Below are positions 26,750 through 35,064 of a stretch of DNA of 64,000 nt, one piece after another; position 1 is the stretch's first letter; each line of letters starts with the position of its first letter. The translations under genes were made by a program, and so were the position numbers. The DNA comes from Sedimentitalea sp042687825 (GTDB taxonomy: Bacteria > Pseudomonadota > Alphaproteobacteria > Rhodobacterales > Rhodobacteraceae): the NCBI RefSeq assembly GCF_042687825.1, contig NZ_JBHUQE010000018.1:7496-71495 (forward strand), given 5' to 3'. Below the pieces are notes generated by a model, which was not told the DNA's origin, did no database searches, and worked only from the letters and a program-made list of their open reading frames with translations.

Positions 26750-27382
26750 TTGGATACGGCTCTGGCCATCAAGTTTTTCGGCGCGCTGTTCGCGATCATG
26801 AACCCCTTTACCAACCTGCCGATCTTTCTGGGCGTGACCGAGGGGGCGACGCGCGCGGTGCAGCGCCAGATCGCGATCAAGACCATCGCATTTACGCTGA
26901 TCATGGGGGCGATTATCGCGGTGGCGGGCAGCCAGGTTCTGCGGCTGTTTGGCATCTCCATCGACGATTTTCGCGTTGCCGGCGGGCTGGTGGTGCTGCT
27001 GATCGGGCTGAACATGCTGAACGGCAAGGAGAGCAGCGCGCATCATGGAACCACGGCGGAACAGACCGCCTTTCCAGATCCGGCTTCGGTCGCCTTTTAC
27101 CCTATGACTTTTCCGATGCTGGTCGGTCCCGGCACGATCACCACGCTGATCCTGTTCACCCATCAGGCGACAAGCTGGGGGCAGTGGCTGAGCGTTGGCG
27201 CCGTCTTTCTGGTCGTGGTGGCGATTCTGGGGCTGGTGCTGTTTTTTGCCGGCAACCTGGGGGCCTATCTTTCCGCCACCGCGCGGGTGATCATGACCCG
27301 CGTGATGGGCATGATCCTGGCCGCCATCGCTGTCGACATGATCGCCAGCGGGCTTAAAACACTGCTGCCGGGGCTCGGCTAG
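26750..27382 (+). CDS. MarC family integral membrane protein
   Basis: This 210-residue protein has six predicted membrane helices, beginning LAIKFFGALFAIMNPFTNLP, with a central FPMLVGPGTITTL motif typical of MarC/YchE/YhgN proteins. The transport role is uncertain; the old link to multiple antibiotic resistance was not upheld. The start is TTG at 26750 with AAAAGGA at proper spacing. The next ATG would cut off the conserved first helix. It lies on the opposite strand inside the glyQ-glyS neighbourhood and converges on glyQ with only 14 bp between stops. Confidence 0.88.
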   Translation: MDTALAIKFFGALFAIMNPFTNLPIFLGVTEGATRAVQRQIAIKTIAFTLIMGAIIAVAGSQVLRLFGISIDDFRVAGGLVVLLIGLNMLNGKESSAHHGTTAEQTAFPDPASVAFYPMTFPMLVGPGTITTLILFTHQATSWGQWLSVGAVFLVVVAILGLVLFFAGNLGAYLSATARVIMTRVMGMILAAIAVDMIASGLKTLLPGLG

Positions 27383-27396
27383 GCCGTCACCGGGTT

Positions 27397-28326
27397 TCAT
27401 GCGGCCTGCCCCCCGGCCGCTGTGGTCACAAAGGCATCGGCGCATTGTTTGGCCAGCGCCCGGACCCGGCCGATATAGGCCTGACGTTCGGTCACCGAAA
27501 TGACACCGCGCGCATCAAGCAGGTTAAAGATGTGGCTGGCCTTGATGCATTGATCATAGGCCGGATGCGCCATGACGATGCGCTTGCCGGTTTTAGGGTC
27601 ATCTGCCGGATGCGCCAGAATGGCGGCGCATTCCGCCTCGGCCTCCTGAAAATGACGCAGCAGCATCTCGGTATCCGCGACATCGAAATTCCAGCGGGCG
27701 TATTCCTCTTCGGTCTGCCTGAACACGTCGCCATAGGTCAGCGGGATCGGCGCGCCGGGGTCGTTGAACGGCATGTCCATCACATGTTCCACGCCCAGCA
27801 CATACATCGCCAACCGCTCCAGCCCATAGGTCAGTTCGCCCGAGACCGGCGCACAGTCATGCCCGCCGACCTGCTGGAAATAGGTGAACTGGCTGACCTC
27901 CATGCCGTCGCACCAGACCTCCCAGCCCAATCCCCAGGCCCCCAGCGTCGGGCTTTCCCAGTCATCCTCGACAAAGCGGATGTCGTGCAGGTCCATGTCG
28001 ATGCCGATGGCGGCGAGACTGCCCAGATACAGCTCTTGCAGATCGGGCGGGCTGGGTTTGATCAGCACCTGATACTGGTAATAATGCTGCAGCCGGTTCG
28101 GGTTTTCGCCATAGCGGCCGTCCGTGGGCCGGCGGCTGGGCTGGACATAGGCGGCGGCCCAGGGGGTGCTGCCCAAGCTGCGCAGGGTCGTTGCCGGATG
28201 AAAGGTGCCGGCCCCGACCTCCATGTCATAGGGTTGCAGAATGGCGCATCCCCGGGACGCCCAATAGGTCTGAAGCCGCAGGATGATCTCCTGAAACGAA
28301 CGCGGCGTCGAGGTCTGGTCGGTCAT
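27397..28326 (-). CDS. glyQ: Glycyl-tRNA synthetase alpha subunit
   Basis: This is the catalytic alpha subunit that activates glycine with ATP. It has 309 residues, the normal length. Signature segments are SFQEIILRLQTYWASRGCAI, GAGTFHPATTLRSLG, RRPTDGRYGENPNRLQHYY, and the class II motif region EVSQFTYFQQVGG followed by YGLERLAMYVLG. The ATG at 28326 starts MTDQTSTPRSF; the frame open to 28389 adds an Arg-rich, unconserved peptide. GlyS is on the same strand but separated by marC (opposite strand), the DUF6446-like gene and gltS. Confidence 0.98.
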   Translation of the reverse strand: MTDQTSTPRSFQEIILRLQTYWASRGCAILQPYDMEVGAGTFHPATTLRSLGSTPWAAAYVQPSRRPTDGRYGENPNRLQHYYQYQVLIKPSPPDLQELYLGSLAAIGIDMDLHDIRFVEDDWESPTLGAWGLGWEVWCDGMEVSQFTYFQQVGGHDCAPVSGELTYGLERLAMYVLGVEHVMDMPFNDPGAPIPLTYGDVFRQTEEEYARWNFDVADTEMLLRHFQEAEAECAAILAHPADDPKTGKRIVMAHPAYDQCIKASHIFNLLDARGVISVTERQAYIGRVRALAKQCADAFVTTAAGGQAA

Positions 28327-28538
28327 GCGGCGGCTCCCGTGTCTGTCCGGTGCAAGGCGGCGCCCCGGCCCGGGCCAGAGACCGGACATGGGCCGGTTTT
28401 ACCTATGCCCGTCACCGGTCGGGGTCAACGGCCCAAACCGGATCGCCTGCGGGCGAAAAACCCGGCGAAAATCATGGCTTTCGTAACCTTTTCCTGATTA
28501 TCTGCGCCAACCCCAAGACAGGCTGAGGCAATGGATTC

Positions 28539-30266
28539 ATGATGAGACGCTTTTTCGCAACCCTGGCATTCGCGGTTCTGGCGCTGACCGGTGCCGCGCA
28601 CGCGCAACAGTCCGACGGCCAGACCGTCTGGGTGCAGATCGAGGCGCATCCCGGACTTAGCGAGGCGCAGCGCCGCGCGCGGGACTATGCCGGGCGGCTG
28701 GCCGATGTGAACGGGTATGCCCTGGGCGGCAACTGGTACGGCATCCTGCTGGGTCCCTATCTGCGCGAAGACGCGGAGCGGGTGCTGCAGGTCTATCGAG
28801 CCGACCGATTGATCCCGCGAGACTCTTTTGTCGCACTGGGCGACAATCTTGGTGCGCAGTTCTGGCCCCAGGGCGCGGCAGCGGCGGCACCGTCGCAGCC
28901 AACCGAACCGCCCCAACCCACCGTGCGGCCGGGGACGCCTGATGAAACCGTGGCCGAGGCCCGGCGCAGCGAACGCCAGTTGTCGGCAAGCGACCGCAAG
29001 GCGCTGCAGATCGCGCTGCGGGCCGCTGGGTTTTACAATGCGGCCATCGACGGCGCCTTTGGACCGGGCACCCGCCGATCCATGACAGACTGGCAGGTCA
29101 CGAATGGCCTGGAGGGCACCGGGGTTCTGACCACGGCGCAGCGCAAACAGTTGATCGACCAGTATAATGCCCCCCTGACCAGCGTCGGCATGCGCCATGT
29201 CATTGACAGCCGCGCCGGTATCGAAATCGATCTGCCCGCCGGCGAGGTGGCGTTCAGCCGCTATGAATCGCCCTTTGCGCATTACGACTCCAGTGGCTCG
29301 CTGGGCGCCCGGGTATTGCTGATCAGCCAGCCGGGCACGCAGGCCACGCTGTTCGGTCTGTATGACATCATGCAGACACTGGAAATCGTGCCGCTTGACG
29401 GTGCCCGGAAACGGTACAAGGACCGCTTTACGCTCGAGGGGCGCGGCAATGGCATCGTCTCATACACCGAAGCGGGGCTGGCCAATGGCGAAATCAAGGG
29501 GTTCACGCTGGTCTGGCCCGAGGGGGACGAAGCCCGCCGTCTGCGGGTGCTGGACGCGATGCGAACCAGCTATACCCGCACCGAGGGGGTGCTGGATCCG
29601 GCTGCGGGCGGCGATGGGGTACAGGATGTCGATCTGGTCGCGGGTCTGCAATTGCGCAAGCCACGGGTGTCGCGTTCCGGTTTTTACGTCGACGGCCAGG
29701 GCTCGGTGGTGACCACGGCGGACGCCGTTCGCGGCTGCGGCCGGATCACGCTGGATCAGGAATATGTCGCCGAAGTTCTGGCGGCGGATGATCGTTTGGG
29801 CGTCGCGGTATTGCGCCCGAGCCAAACGCTGGCCCCGATGTCGGTGGCGCGCTTCAGCCCTGCCAAAGGGCGGTTGCAGTCCGACGTGGCCGTGGCCGGC
29901 TTCAGCTATGAGGGCATATTGGGCGCCCCGACCCTGACCTATGGCACGCTGGCCGATATCAAGGGGTTGCGCGGCGAGGCCGAGCTGAGCCGGCTGGCGC
30001 TGAATGCCCTGCCCGGCGACGCCGGCGGACCGGTGATTGACGCGGGTGGCGGCGTGTTGGGCATGCTGCTGCCACCGCAGGCCGAAGGCAGCGGCAAACA
30101 ACTGCCCGCGGATGTCAGTCTGGCCGCCGACGCCCAGGCGATCCGCGCGATGCTGGACCGGGCCGGTCTGCATGTCGAGGACAGCGCCGGGTCCACCGAA
30201 ATCGCGCCAGGCGATCTGGACCGCCTGGCCGCGGGCATGACGGTTCTGGTCAGCTGCTGGGACTGA
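28539..30266 (+). CDS. Exported SPOR/peptidoglycan-binding protein with inactive trypsin-like domain
   Basis: This 575-residue protein has a signal peptide (MMRRFFATLAFAVLALTGAA, cleavage near AHAQQ). It has a SPOR-like domain (about 28-105), a Pro-rich linker, a peptidoglycan_binding_1 domain (about 150-205: ALRAAGFYNAAIDGAFGPGT), and a C-terminal trypsin-2 fold (about 375-540). The catalytic residues are not conserved. The histidine motif reads VVTTADAV (395) instead of TNAHVV, and the serine motif reads GDAGGP with Ala495 in place of Ser; only the DDRLGVAVLR strand resembles the Asp motif. It is probably a periplasmic binding or scaffold protein rather than a protease. It starts divergently from glyQ, 212 bp apart. 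Confidence 0.85.
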   Translation: MMRRFFATLAFAVLALTGAAHAQQSDGQTVWVQIEAHPGLSEAQRRARDYAGRLADVNGYALGGNWYGILLGPYLREDAERVLQVYRADRLIPRDSFVALGDNLGAQFWPQGAAAAAPSQPTEPPQPTVRPGTPDETVAEARRSERQLSASDRKALQIALRAAGFYNAAIDGAFGPGTRRSMTDWQVTNGLEGTGVLTTAQRKQLIDQYNAPLTSVGMRHVIDSRAGIEIDLPAGEVAFSRYESPFAHYDSSGSLGARVLLISQPGTQATLFGLYDIMQTLEIVPLDGARKRYKDRFTLEGRGNGIVSYTEAGLANGEIKGFTLVWPEGDEARRLRVLDAMRTSYTRTEGVLDPAAGGDGVQDVDLVAGLQLRKPRVSRSGFYVDGQGSVVTTADAVRGCGRITLDQEYVAEVLAADDRLGVAVLRPSQTLAPMSVARFSPAKGRLQSDVAVAGFSYEGILGAPTLTYGTLADIKGLRGEAELSRLALNALPGDAGGPVIDAGGGVLGMLLPPQAEGSGKQLPADVSLAADAQAIRAMLDRAGLHVEDSAGSTEIAPGDLDRLAAGMTVLVSCWD

Positions 30267-30634
30267 GTCGGCCCGCGAGGGGGTTGGCACTGTGGCGTCG
30301 CCCTGAACAGGCGTCCAACGGATGCTGAAATGCGTCGGCGGGGCGCGTCGCCCTGCCGAAGGACAAACCGGCACCGGGTTCACCGCCATGCTCGCTGAAC
30401 ATCGGTGATGAAATCCACCGAATAGCAAAAATCCCGGCGTCGATCCGCAAGGCGCCTAAAACAAGGGACGCTCCGCCCAATTTGGACCCCGGTCGACCGG
30501 CAGCGTGATGCCAGGTTGTCGGCCAAAATGCGGAAATGATCCGAGTTGTCTTTTCTCTTCGGAACCCCTTACCACCGGCCTGGACGCGGAAATTGACCCG
30601 CGTACGGGCCAGGCCGGCGAATACCCATGTGGAC
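30267..30634. other. Gene-free stretch between convergent genes, with a hairpin at 30575-30617
   Basis: The stretch holds no supported ORF. A two-part inverted repeat (CCGGCCTGG at 30575-30583 with CCAGGCCGG at 30609-30617, plus inner ACGCGG/CCGCGT) could end transcription of the two convergent genes, but there is no T-run on either side. Confidence 0.35.
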
Positions 30635-32083
30635 TCAAGCGCGCCAGAACTGCACGGTCAGAATCGCATAAACGGCCAGCAGTTCGAGCCGCCCGATCAG
30701 CATCGCAATGGACAGCATCCATTTCGCGGCATCGTTGAGACCGGCGAAATTGCCCGCCGGCCCGATCTGTGACCCGAGACCAGGACCGATGTTGGCCAGG
30801 GCCGCCGCCGCCCCCGATACCGAGGTGGTGAAATCCAGCCCGGTCAGGCCCAGCCCCCAACTGAAAATGCCCAAGGTGACGATAAAGAAAACAAAGAACG
30901 ACATCACCGAGTTGAGCACATCAGCGCCGACTACCCGGCCTTCGTATCGCGGTGTGAACACGCCATGCGGCGAGCGGATGCGCTGTAGCTGGACCCGGAT
31001 CGACGCAAAAAGCAACTGATAGCGGAAGATCTTGATCGAACAGGCGGTCGAGCCGGCGCACCCCCCGATCAACCCGGTGAGGAACAGCAGAGTGATCGGA
31101 AACGGCCCCCAGTGCATGTAATCAGCGCTGGCATAGCCAGTGCCGGTCAGCAGCGACACGGTGTTGAACAGGGTCTTGCGAAAACTCTCTTCGGTGCTGA
31201 CACCGGCATGCAGCATCTGCCAGCCGGTCAACACAAGAACCAGAACCAGTGCCGTGCCGAAAAAGGCGCGAATCTGCGAATCCCGCAGCAAGGCATCGGT
31301 TTGCCCGGCCATCATCTGAACAAACCGCACAAAGGGCAGCGCCGCCAGCATCATGAAGACCACGGCGACATATTCCGTGCCCGCCCCGAATCCGCCGAAC
31401 GAACTGTCGTAATTGGCAAAACCGCCGGTGGCCACTGTCGTCATGGCATGCACCGTGCCATCAAAAGCGTTCATCCCTGTGGCGACATAGGCTAGGGCGC
31501 AGGCCATGGTCAACGCCACGTAGACCACCGATATCCGGCTGGCGATTTCGGTGGCACGGGGCAGGATCTTTCCGAAAGTATCAAAGCCTTCGGACCGGAA
31601 AATCTGCATGCCGCCGACGCGCAGTTCGGGCAGGAACACCATGGCGACAACGATGATGCCGACGCCGCCCAGCCACTGCAGCAGACCGCGCCACAATTGT
31701 AATCCACGGGGCAGATCCTGCAACCCGCTCAGAACGGTAGAACCGGTCGTGGTCAGCCCAGACATCGCCTCAAAGAATGCATCGGTGAAATTCAACCCGG
31801 TATCGCCCAACATGAACGGCAACGCGCCGAAAACCGGCAACGCCAACCAGACTCCGGTGGTCAGCAAGAAGGTCTGTTGAATCGACAGGCGGTCCTTGAC
31901 GCCGTTGGCACAGCTCAGCGCGATCAGGCCACCAGCCAACGTGGTGAGTACACTGCTTTCGAAAAAGACCGGCCAGTGTTCGCGCCCCTCGGCGATGTCC
32001 GCCAGCATCGGCAGCACCATGGTAAGGCCGAGAATGGCGACCAAAAGGCCGATCACATATCCAACGGGACGCAGATCAATCAT
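30635..32083 (-). CDS. trkH: TrkH family potassium uptake protein
   Basis: This 482-residue membrane protein is a K+-translocating subunit of the Trk system. Four MPM repeats are visible through their selectivity-filter stretches: AMSGLTTTGSTVLSG, MTTVATGGFANYDSSF, VSLLTGTGYASAD and a last repeat with LANIGPGLGSQIGPA. The partner regulator TrkA is not in the window. The gene has its own upstream region of about 157 bp, which also contains the terminator of the next minus-strand operon. Confidence 0.95.
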   Translation of the reverse strand: MIDLRPVGYVIGLLVAILGLTMVLPMLADIAEGREHWPVFFESSVLTTLAGGLIALSCANGVKDRLSIQQTFLLTTGVWLALPVFGALPFMLGDTGLNFTDAFFEAMSGLTTTGSTVLSGLQDLPRGLQLWRGLLQWLGGVGIIVVAMVFLPELRVGGMQIFRSEGFDTFGKILPRATEIASRISVVYVALTMACALAYVATGMNAFDGTVHAMTTVATGGFANYDSSFGGFGAGTEYVAVVFMMLAALPFVRFVQMMAGQTDALLRDSQIRAFFGTALVLVLVLTGWQMLHAGVSTEESFRKTLFNTVSLLTGTGYASADYMHWGPFPITLLFLTGLIGGCAGSTACSIKIFRYQLLFASIRVQLQRIRSPHGVFTPRYEGRVVGADVLNSVMSFFVFFIVTLGIFSWGLGLTGLDFTTSVSGAAAALANIGPGLGSQIGPAGNFAGLNDAAKWMLSIAMLIGRLELLAVYAILTVQFWRA

Positions 32084-32185
32084 GGGCAGCAGCGTTGGCG
32101 TGCCGGCGTCACAGTGTCAAGCACCCCACGGCACCGCCGTTACCCGCCGGTCAGGCAACCGACACGGCAAAGCAGCCGACATGAC

Positions 32186-32216
32186 GAAAAGGCGCCCTGC
32201 AAAGCCTGCAGGGCGC
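32186..32216 (-). terminator. Rho-independent terminator of the Lys/Ala/Pro-protein operon
   Basis: On the minus strand a 9-bp perfect stem (GCGCCCTGC/GCAGGGCGC, 32208-32216 with 32192-32200) has a 7-nt loop and is followed by CTTTTCG, 24 bp downstream of the stop at 32241. Confidence 0.85.
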
Positions 32217-32240
32217 GCCGTTTTCCATCGCATCGACGAC

Positions 32241-33134
32241 TTACTTGGAGCCGAGTTTTTCGGTGGGCTTGCCCGCAACGCTCAGGGATTCGGGCAGTGC
32301 CGGCGGCATGGACGGTGTACGCTTGCCCCGCGTCGCGCGGGGTTTGACAGCCTCGGGCGCAGGCGACTTGACCGCGGCCGTTGCAGCGGGCTTGGCCGGT
32401 GCGGCAGCGGTTTTGGCAGGCTTGGCCGCGACGTCCACCACCGGTTTCGGCGTGGTGGTTTTGACGGCCGTGGCGGGCGCGGTGGCCGAAGGCATCGGCT
32501 TTTCAGCGGCCTGCGAGGTCTGCTTTGCCGCCGGTTTGACGGTGGTATTGGCGGACGGCTGGACGGCAGTCTTGGTCGCTGCCTCGGGGGTCGGTTTTGC
32601 CGCTGCTTTTGGGGCCGGTTGCGTCACCGCTTTGCGAGCAGTCGGCTTCTCTGCCACCTTGGGGGCAGTCGGCTTCGCTGCCGCCTTGGGGGCCGGCTTC
32701 GCTGCCGCCTTAGGAGCCGGCTTCGCTGCCGCCTTGGGGGCCGGCTTCGCTGCCGCCTTGGGGGCCGGCTTCGCTGCAGGCTTTGCGGCTGGTTTCGCCA
32801 CGGCCTTGAGCACCGTTTTTTCCGCAGCCTTGGGCGCGGCTTTTGCGGCAGGTTTGGCAACCGCAATGCCGGCAGTTTCGGCTTTTGCCTTGGCCACCGG
32901 TTTGGTCACGGGTTTGGCAATCTTGGTCACCGGTTTCGCCACCGGCTTGGCAGCCGTGCGAGCGGCCACCGAATGCCGCGCCACAGCCGATTGCAGGGCC
33001 CGGACCGGCAGGTTCGGCGCCTGCAGCGCCGAATTGGTCACGATCTGCATGATCTTCAGGTTGGTGGTGAACGCAAACCCGGCCATGCGCATATAAGCGA
33101 CCTGGATATCAAGCGGGTTGGGGATCGGGGTCAT
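32241..33134 (-). CDS. Lys/Ala/Pro-rich repeat protein with short helical head
   Basis: This 297-residue protein has an N-terminal 50-residue head (NPLDIQVAYMRMAGFAFTTN and following helix) that looks amphipathic. The rest is a low-complexity, highly basic tail built of KPAAKAAPKAAAK-type repeats similar to histone H1-like or AlgP/PhaF-like tails. Such tails bind DNA or polyanions, while a phasin-like head would bind polyester granules; either is inference. The adjacent downstream repeat feature marks the 24-bp DNA units. It is 27 bp downstream of the small protein at 33162 and shares its terminator, so the pair form an operon. The function is unknown. Confidence 0.75.
   Translation of the reverse strand: MTPIPNPLDIQVAYMRMAGFAFTTNLKIMQIVTNSALQAPNLPVRALQSAVARHSVAARTAAKPVAKPVTKIAKPVTKPVAKAKAETAGIAVAKPAAKAAPKAAEKTVLKAVAKPAAKPAAKPAPKAAAKPAPKAAAKPAPKAAAKPAPKAAAKPTAPKVAEKPTARKAVTQPAPKAAAKPTPEAATKTAVQPSANTTVKPAAKQTSQAAEKPMPSATAPATAVKTTTPKPVVDVAAKPAKTAAAPAKPAATAAVKSPAPEAVKPRATRGKRTPSMPPALPESLSVAGKPTEKLGSK
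32671..32777. repeat. 24-bp tandem repeat inside the Lys/Ala/Pro-rich gene
   Basis: Four full copies and a partial fifth of a 24-bp unit starting GGCTTCGCTGCCGCCTT begin at 32671, 32695, 32719, 32743 and 32767. Each copy codes for one eight-residue unit (AAAKPAPK). Nearly identical copies point to recent expansion by slippage or unequal exchange. Confidence 0.9.
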
Positions 33135-33161
33135 TTCGGCTTGCTCCGTCTTAGAAACGTG

Positions 33162-33512
33162 TCAATAGCTGCTCATCGTGCTGTTCGGATTTCCGAAAAA
33201 GCGCGGGCCATAGTCGGTCAGGCGAACGCGGTTGGCGCTGGCCTTTTCCGAGATCGGTTCGACAATTGCCTTCATGACCCTGTCCGGCCCCCGGCCCGAC
33301 AGGGCGGTCAGGGTACCGGCGACCAGTGCCTCGGTGAAAGCGGGCGCCTTTTCCTGGATCATATCGCCGCTTTCGCTTTCGGGCACCGACCAGGCACCGG
33401 TCAGCCCGAGAATACGCATTGTCATCACCGAGTGGGAATCTACCGCCAGTTGTGCAATCGTTACACATGTATTAACGAAATCGCTGACGCGGTCAATGGT
33501 GTCTTGCATCAT
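33162..33512 (-). CDS. Small helical protein, Rhodobacterales type (often mis-called antifreeze protein)
   Basis: This 116-residue protein has an N-terminal amphipathic helix region (RVSDFVNTCVTIAQLAVDSH and SVMTMRILGLTGAW), a central EKAPAFTEALVAGTLTALSG helix and a basic tail (SANRVRLTDYG). I recall proteins of this pattern in Rhodobacterales labelled as type I antifreeze protein, a name not supported by function. The ATG at 33512 is chosen because a GGAG sits 7 nt upstream; the open frame to 33731 continues through unconserved sequence. It is the first gene of a two-gene operon with the Lys/Ala/Pro-rich protein, whose head has a similar MRMAGFAF segment, hinting at partners. Confidence 0.7.
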   Translation of the reverse strand: MMQDTIDRVSDFVNTCVTIAQLAVDSHSVMTMRILGLTGAWSVPESESGDMIQEKAPAFTEALVAGTLTALSGRGPDRVMKAIVEPISEKASANRVRLTDYGPRFFGNPNSTMSSY

Positions 33513-33727
33513 TCCAATTCTCCGGAGCGACGCACCGCATCGGAGGATCCGTACCGGCAAACGCTCGCTTTGTGCCTTGCTAACACGGAAGCCGAACATG
33601 TGCAGCAACTTTTGCTGCGGTGCAGCATTTTCGCGGGATTCCGCCGCCGGCGCGGACAAACAGTTGCAGATTTGTGACGCTCCGGACAAGGCGAGGCTGC
33701 TCAACCAGAAGTTATGTCGTGATCGTA

Positions 33728-34828
33728 TCACCCGCCATGGACCAGCGAGCCGAAAAGCCTTGGATCGAGGCTGGGACCGGCAAAGGTCTCGCCCTCGATC
33801 AGAATGCTGACCGCATCGTGACTGTGCAGGCTTTCCTGATGGCTGGCGATGACACGGAAATCGCCGATGCGGTGATCGGCCAGCAATTGCTCGCAGAACA
33901 GCCGGGCGGCATCTTCGACAAAGATCGGATTGGCGGCATTGAGCTCGGCAAAGGCCTGTTCATCCTCGCGCTTAACCATCACCTGCGTTTCCGTCGGAAC
34001 CGCCCGGCGGCAGGCGTCGATCAGATCCTCGAACCACAAACAACCCGCCTGGCAATCCAGTTCCACGGAAATCCGCGCAACTGAACGTTGCGAATGCGGG
34101 GTGGCCAACTGGCCCCGGGTCGCGCGCGCATGTTCGGACAACTCCAGCGAACAGGGGCAGGTCGATGAATAGACATAGTCCAGATGCATGATCTTTTGCC
34201 GGACGCCGTCGGTTTCCACCAGTTCCAGCGCGATCTCGTAATACTGATACCCCGACAGGCCCGAGCGCAGACTGTCCACGCGCATCGGAAAGGAAAACCG
34301 CATCTGAATGCGCGCATCAAAGCTGTCGAGATCGCTCTTGTAATCGTCCAGCGCCGCTTCGATCACTTCAAAGCTGAACGTACGCTCGGCGTGGCGGTAA
34401 AAGCTGCGCATGATGCGCGACATGTTGATACCCTTCTTGTCGGCCTCCAGGCTGACGGTGCCGGTCACCGAGGTCTCCAGGGTCAGATCGCCACTGTCGC
34501 GGGTGTGGAACTGAATCGGCAGGCGGAAATTCGAAATTCCGACATGCTGGATCTGCTGTTTCGCGCCCCGAATCAGGCTGGCCGGGCCGTTCTGAAGATC
34601 CGGCAGACCGGCCTTGTAGGCGGCATCGGCCTGAAAATCCTGCGGGTAGGTCCGCGACAGGGCCGGATAGGGGTTGTGCGTGTCCGACAGCAGACGCGCC
34701 AGCGCCGGGTCCAGCGCCGTGATCTCGGCCTCGGAGGCCGTCTCGGCCCATGATCGCAGAACCTGAAGGGCGACCTCGGCTTCACTGCGATCCGCGGACC
34801 GGCCCAGGTCCGGTAGCTGAATGTTCAT
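33728..34828 (-). CDS. folE2: GTP cyclohydrolase I type B (FolE2)
   Basis: This enzyme catalyses the first step of folate synthesis, GTP to dihydroneopterin triphosphate, using the FolE2 (COG1469) fold. It has 366 residues. Family features are VGISNFRLPIQFHTRD, a MSRIMRSFYRHAE helix, and the active-site cysteine region SSTCPCSLELSEHARA. FolE2 works without zinc and is often induced by zinc limitation, but I found no convincing Zur box in the 236 bp upstream. The ATG at 34828 follows GGGGAG. Later pathway genes folB and folP are 15 kb away, so folate genes are not clustered here. Confidence 0.97.
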   Translation of the reverse strand: MNIQLPDLGRSADRSEAEVALQVLRSWAETASEAEITALDPALARLLSDTHNPYPALSRTYPQDFQADAAYKAGLPDLQNGPASLIRGAKQQIQHVGISNFRLPIQFHTRDSGDLTLETSVTGTVSLEADKKGINMSRIMRSFYRHAERTFSFEVIEAALDDYKSDLDSFDARIQMRFSFPMRVDSLRSGLSGYQYYEIALELVETDGVRQKIMHLDYVYSSTCPCSLELSEHARATRGQLATPHSQRSVARISVELDCQAGCLWFEDLIDACRRAVPTETQVMVKREDEQAFAELNAANPIFVEDAARLFCEQLLADHRIGDFRVIASHQESLHSHDAVSILIEGETFAGPSLDPRLFGSLVHGG

Positions 34829-35064
34829 GTTACGCTCCCCTTTCGACTAGGCGGTTCCCAGCCCGGTCCAAATGCCGTCCTTAACATAGGTTGTCCGGCC
34901 TGTATTGCCATTCCCGTTCATAGTTACGTGAAAAGCGACATGCCGGTTCTAATATTGTTCGCACAAATTTGAGCATGCCCGGCCGGCATTCGCCGCCTTT
35001 TCGGGCAGATTTTGCATGGGGGTGCCCCGCCCCGCTCGCGGGCGGTTCCGCGATGACGGCGCTG

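Noticed and set aside
32671..32777. Regular 24-bp repeats considered as a CRISPR array
   Set aside because: The units are head-to-tail without spacers and code for the Lys/Ala/Pro tail; no cas genes are nearby.
34829..35064. Zur-type operator upstream of folE2
   Set aside because: No AT-rich dyad with a GTTATA-type arm was found; only weak partial matches.
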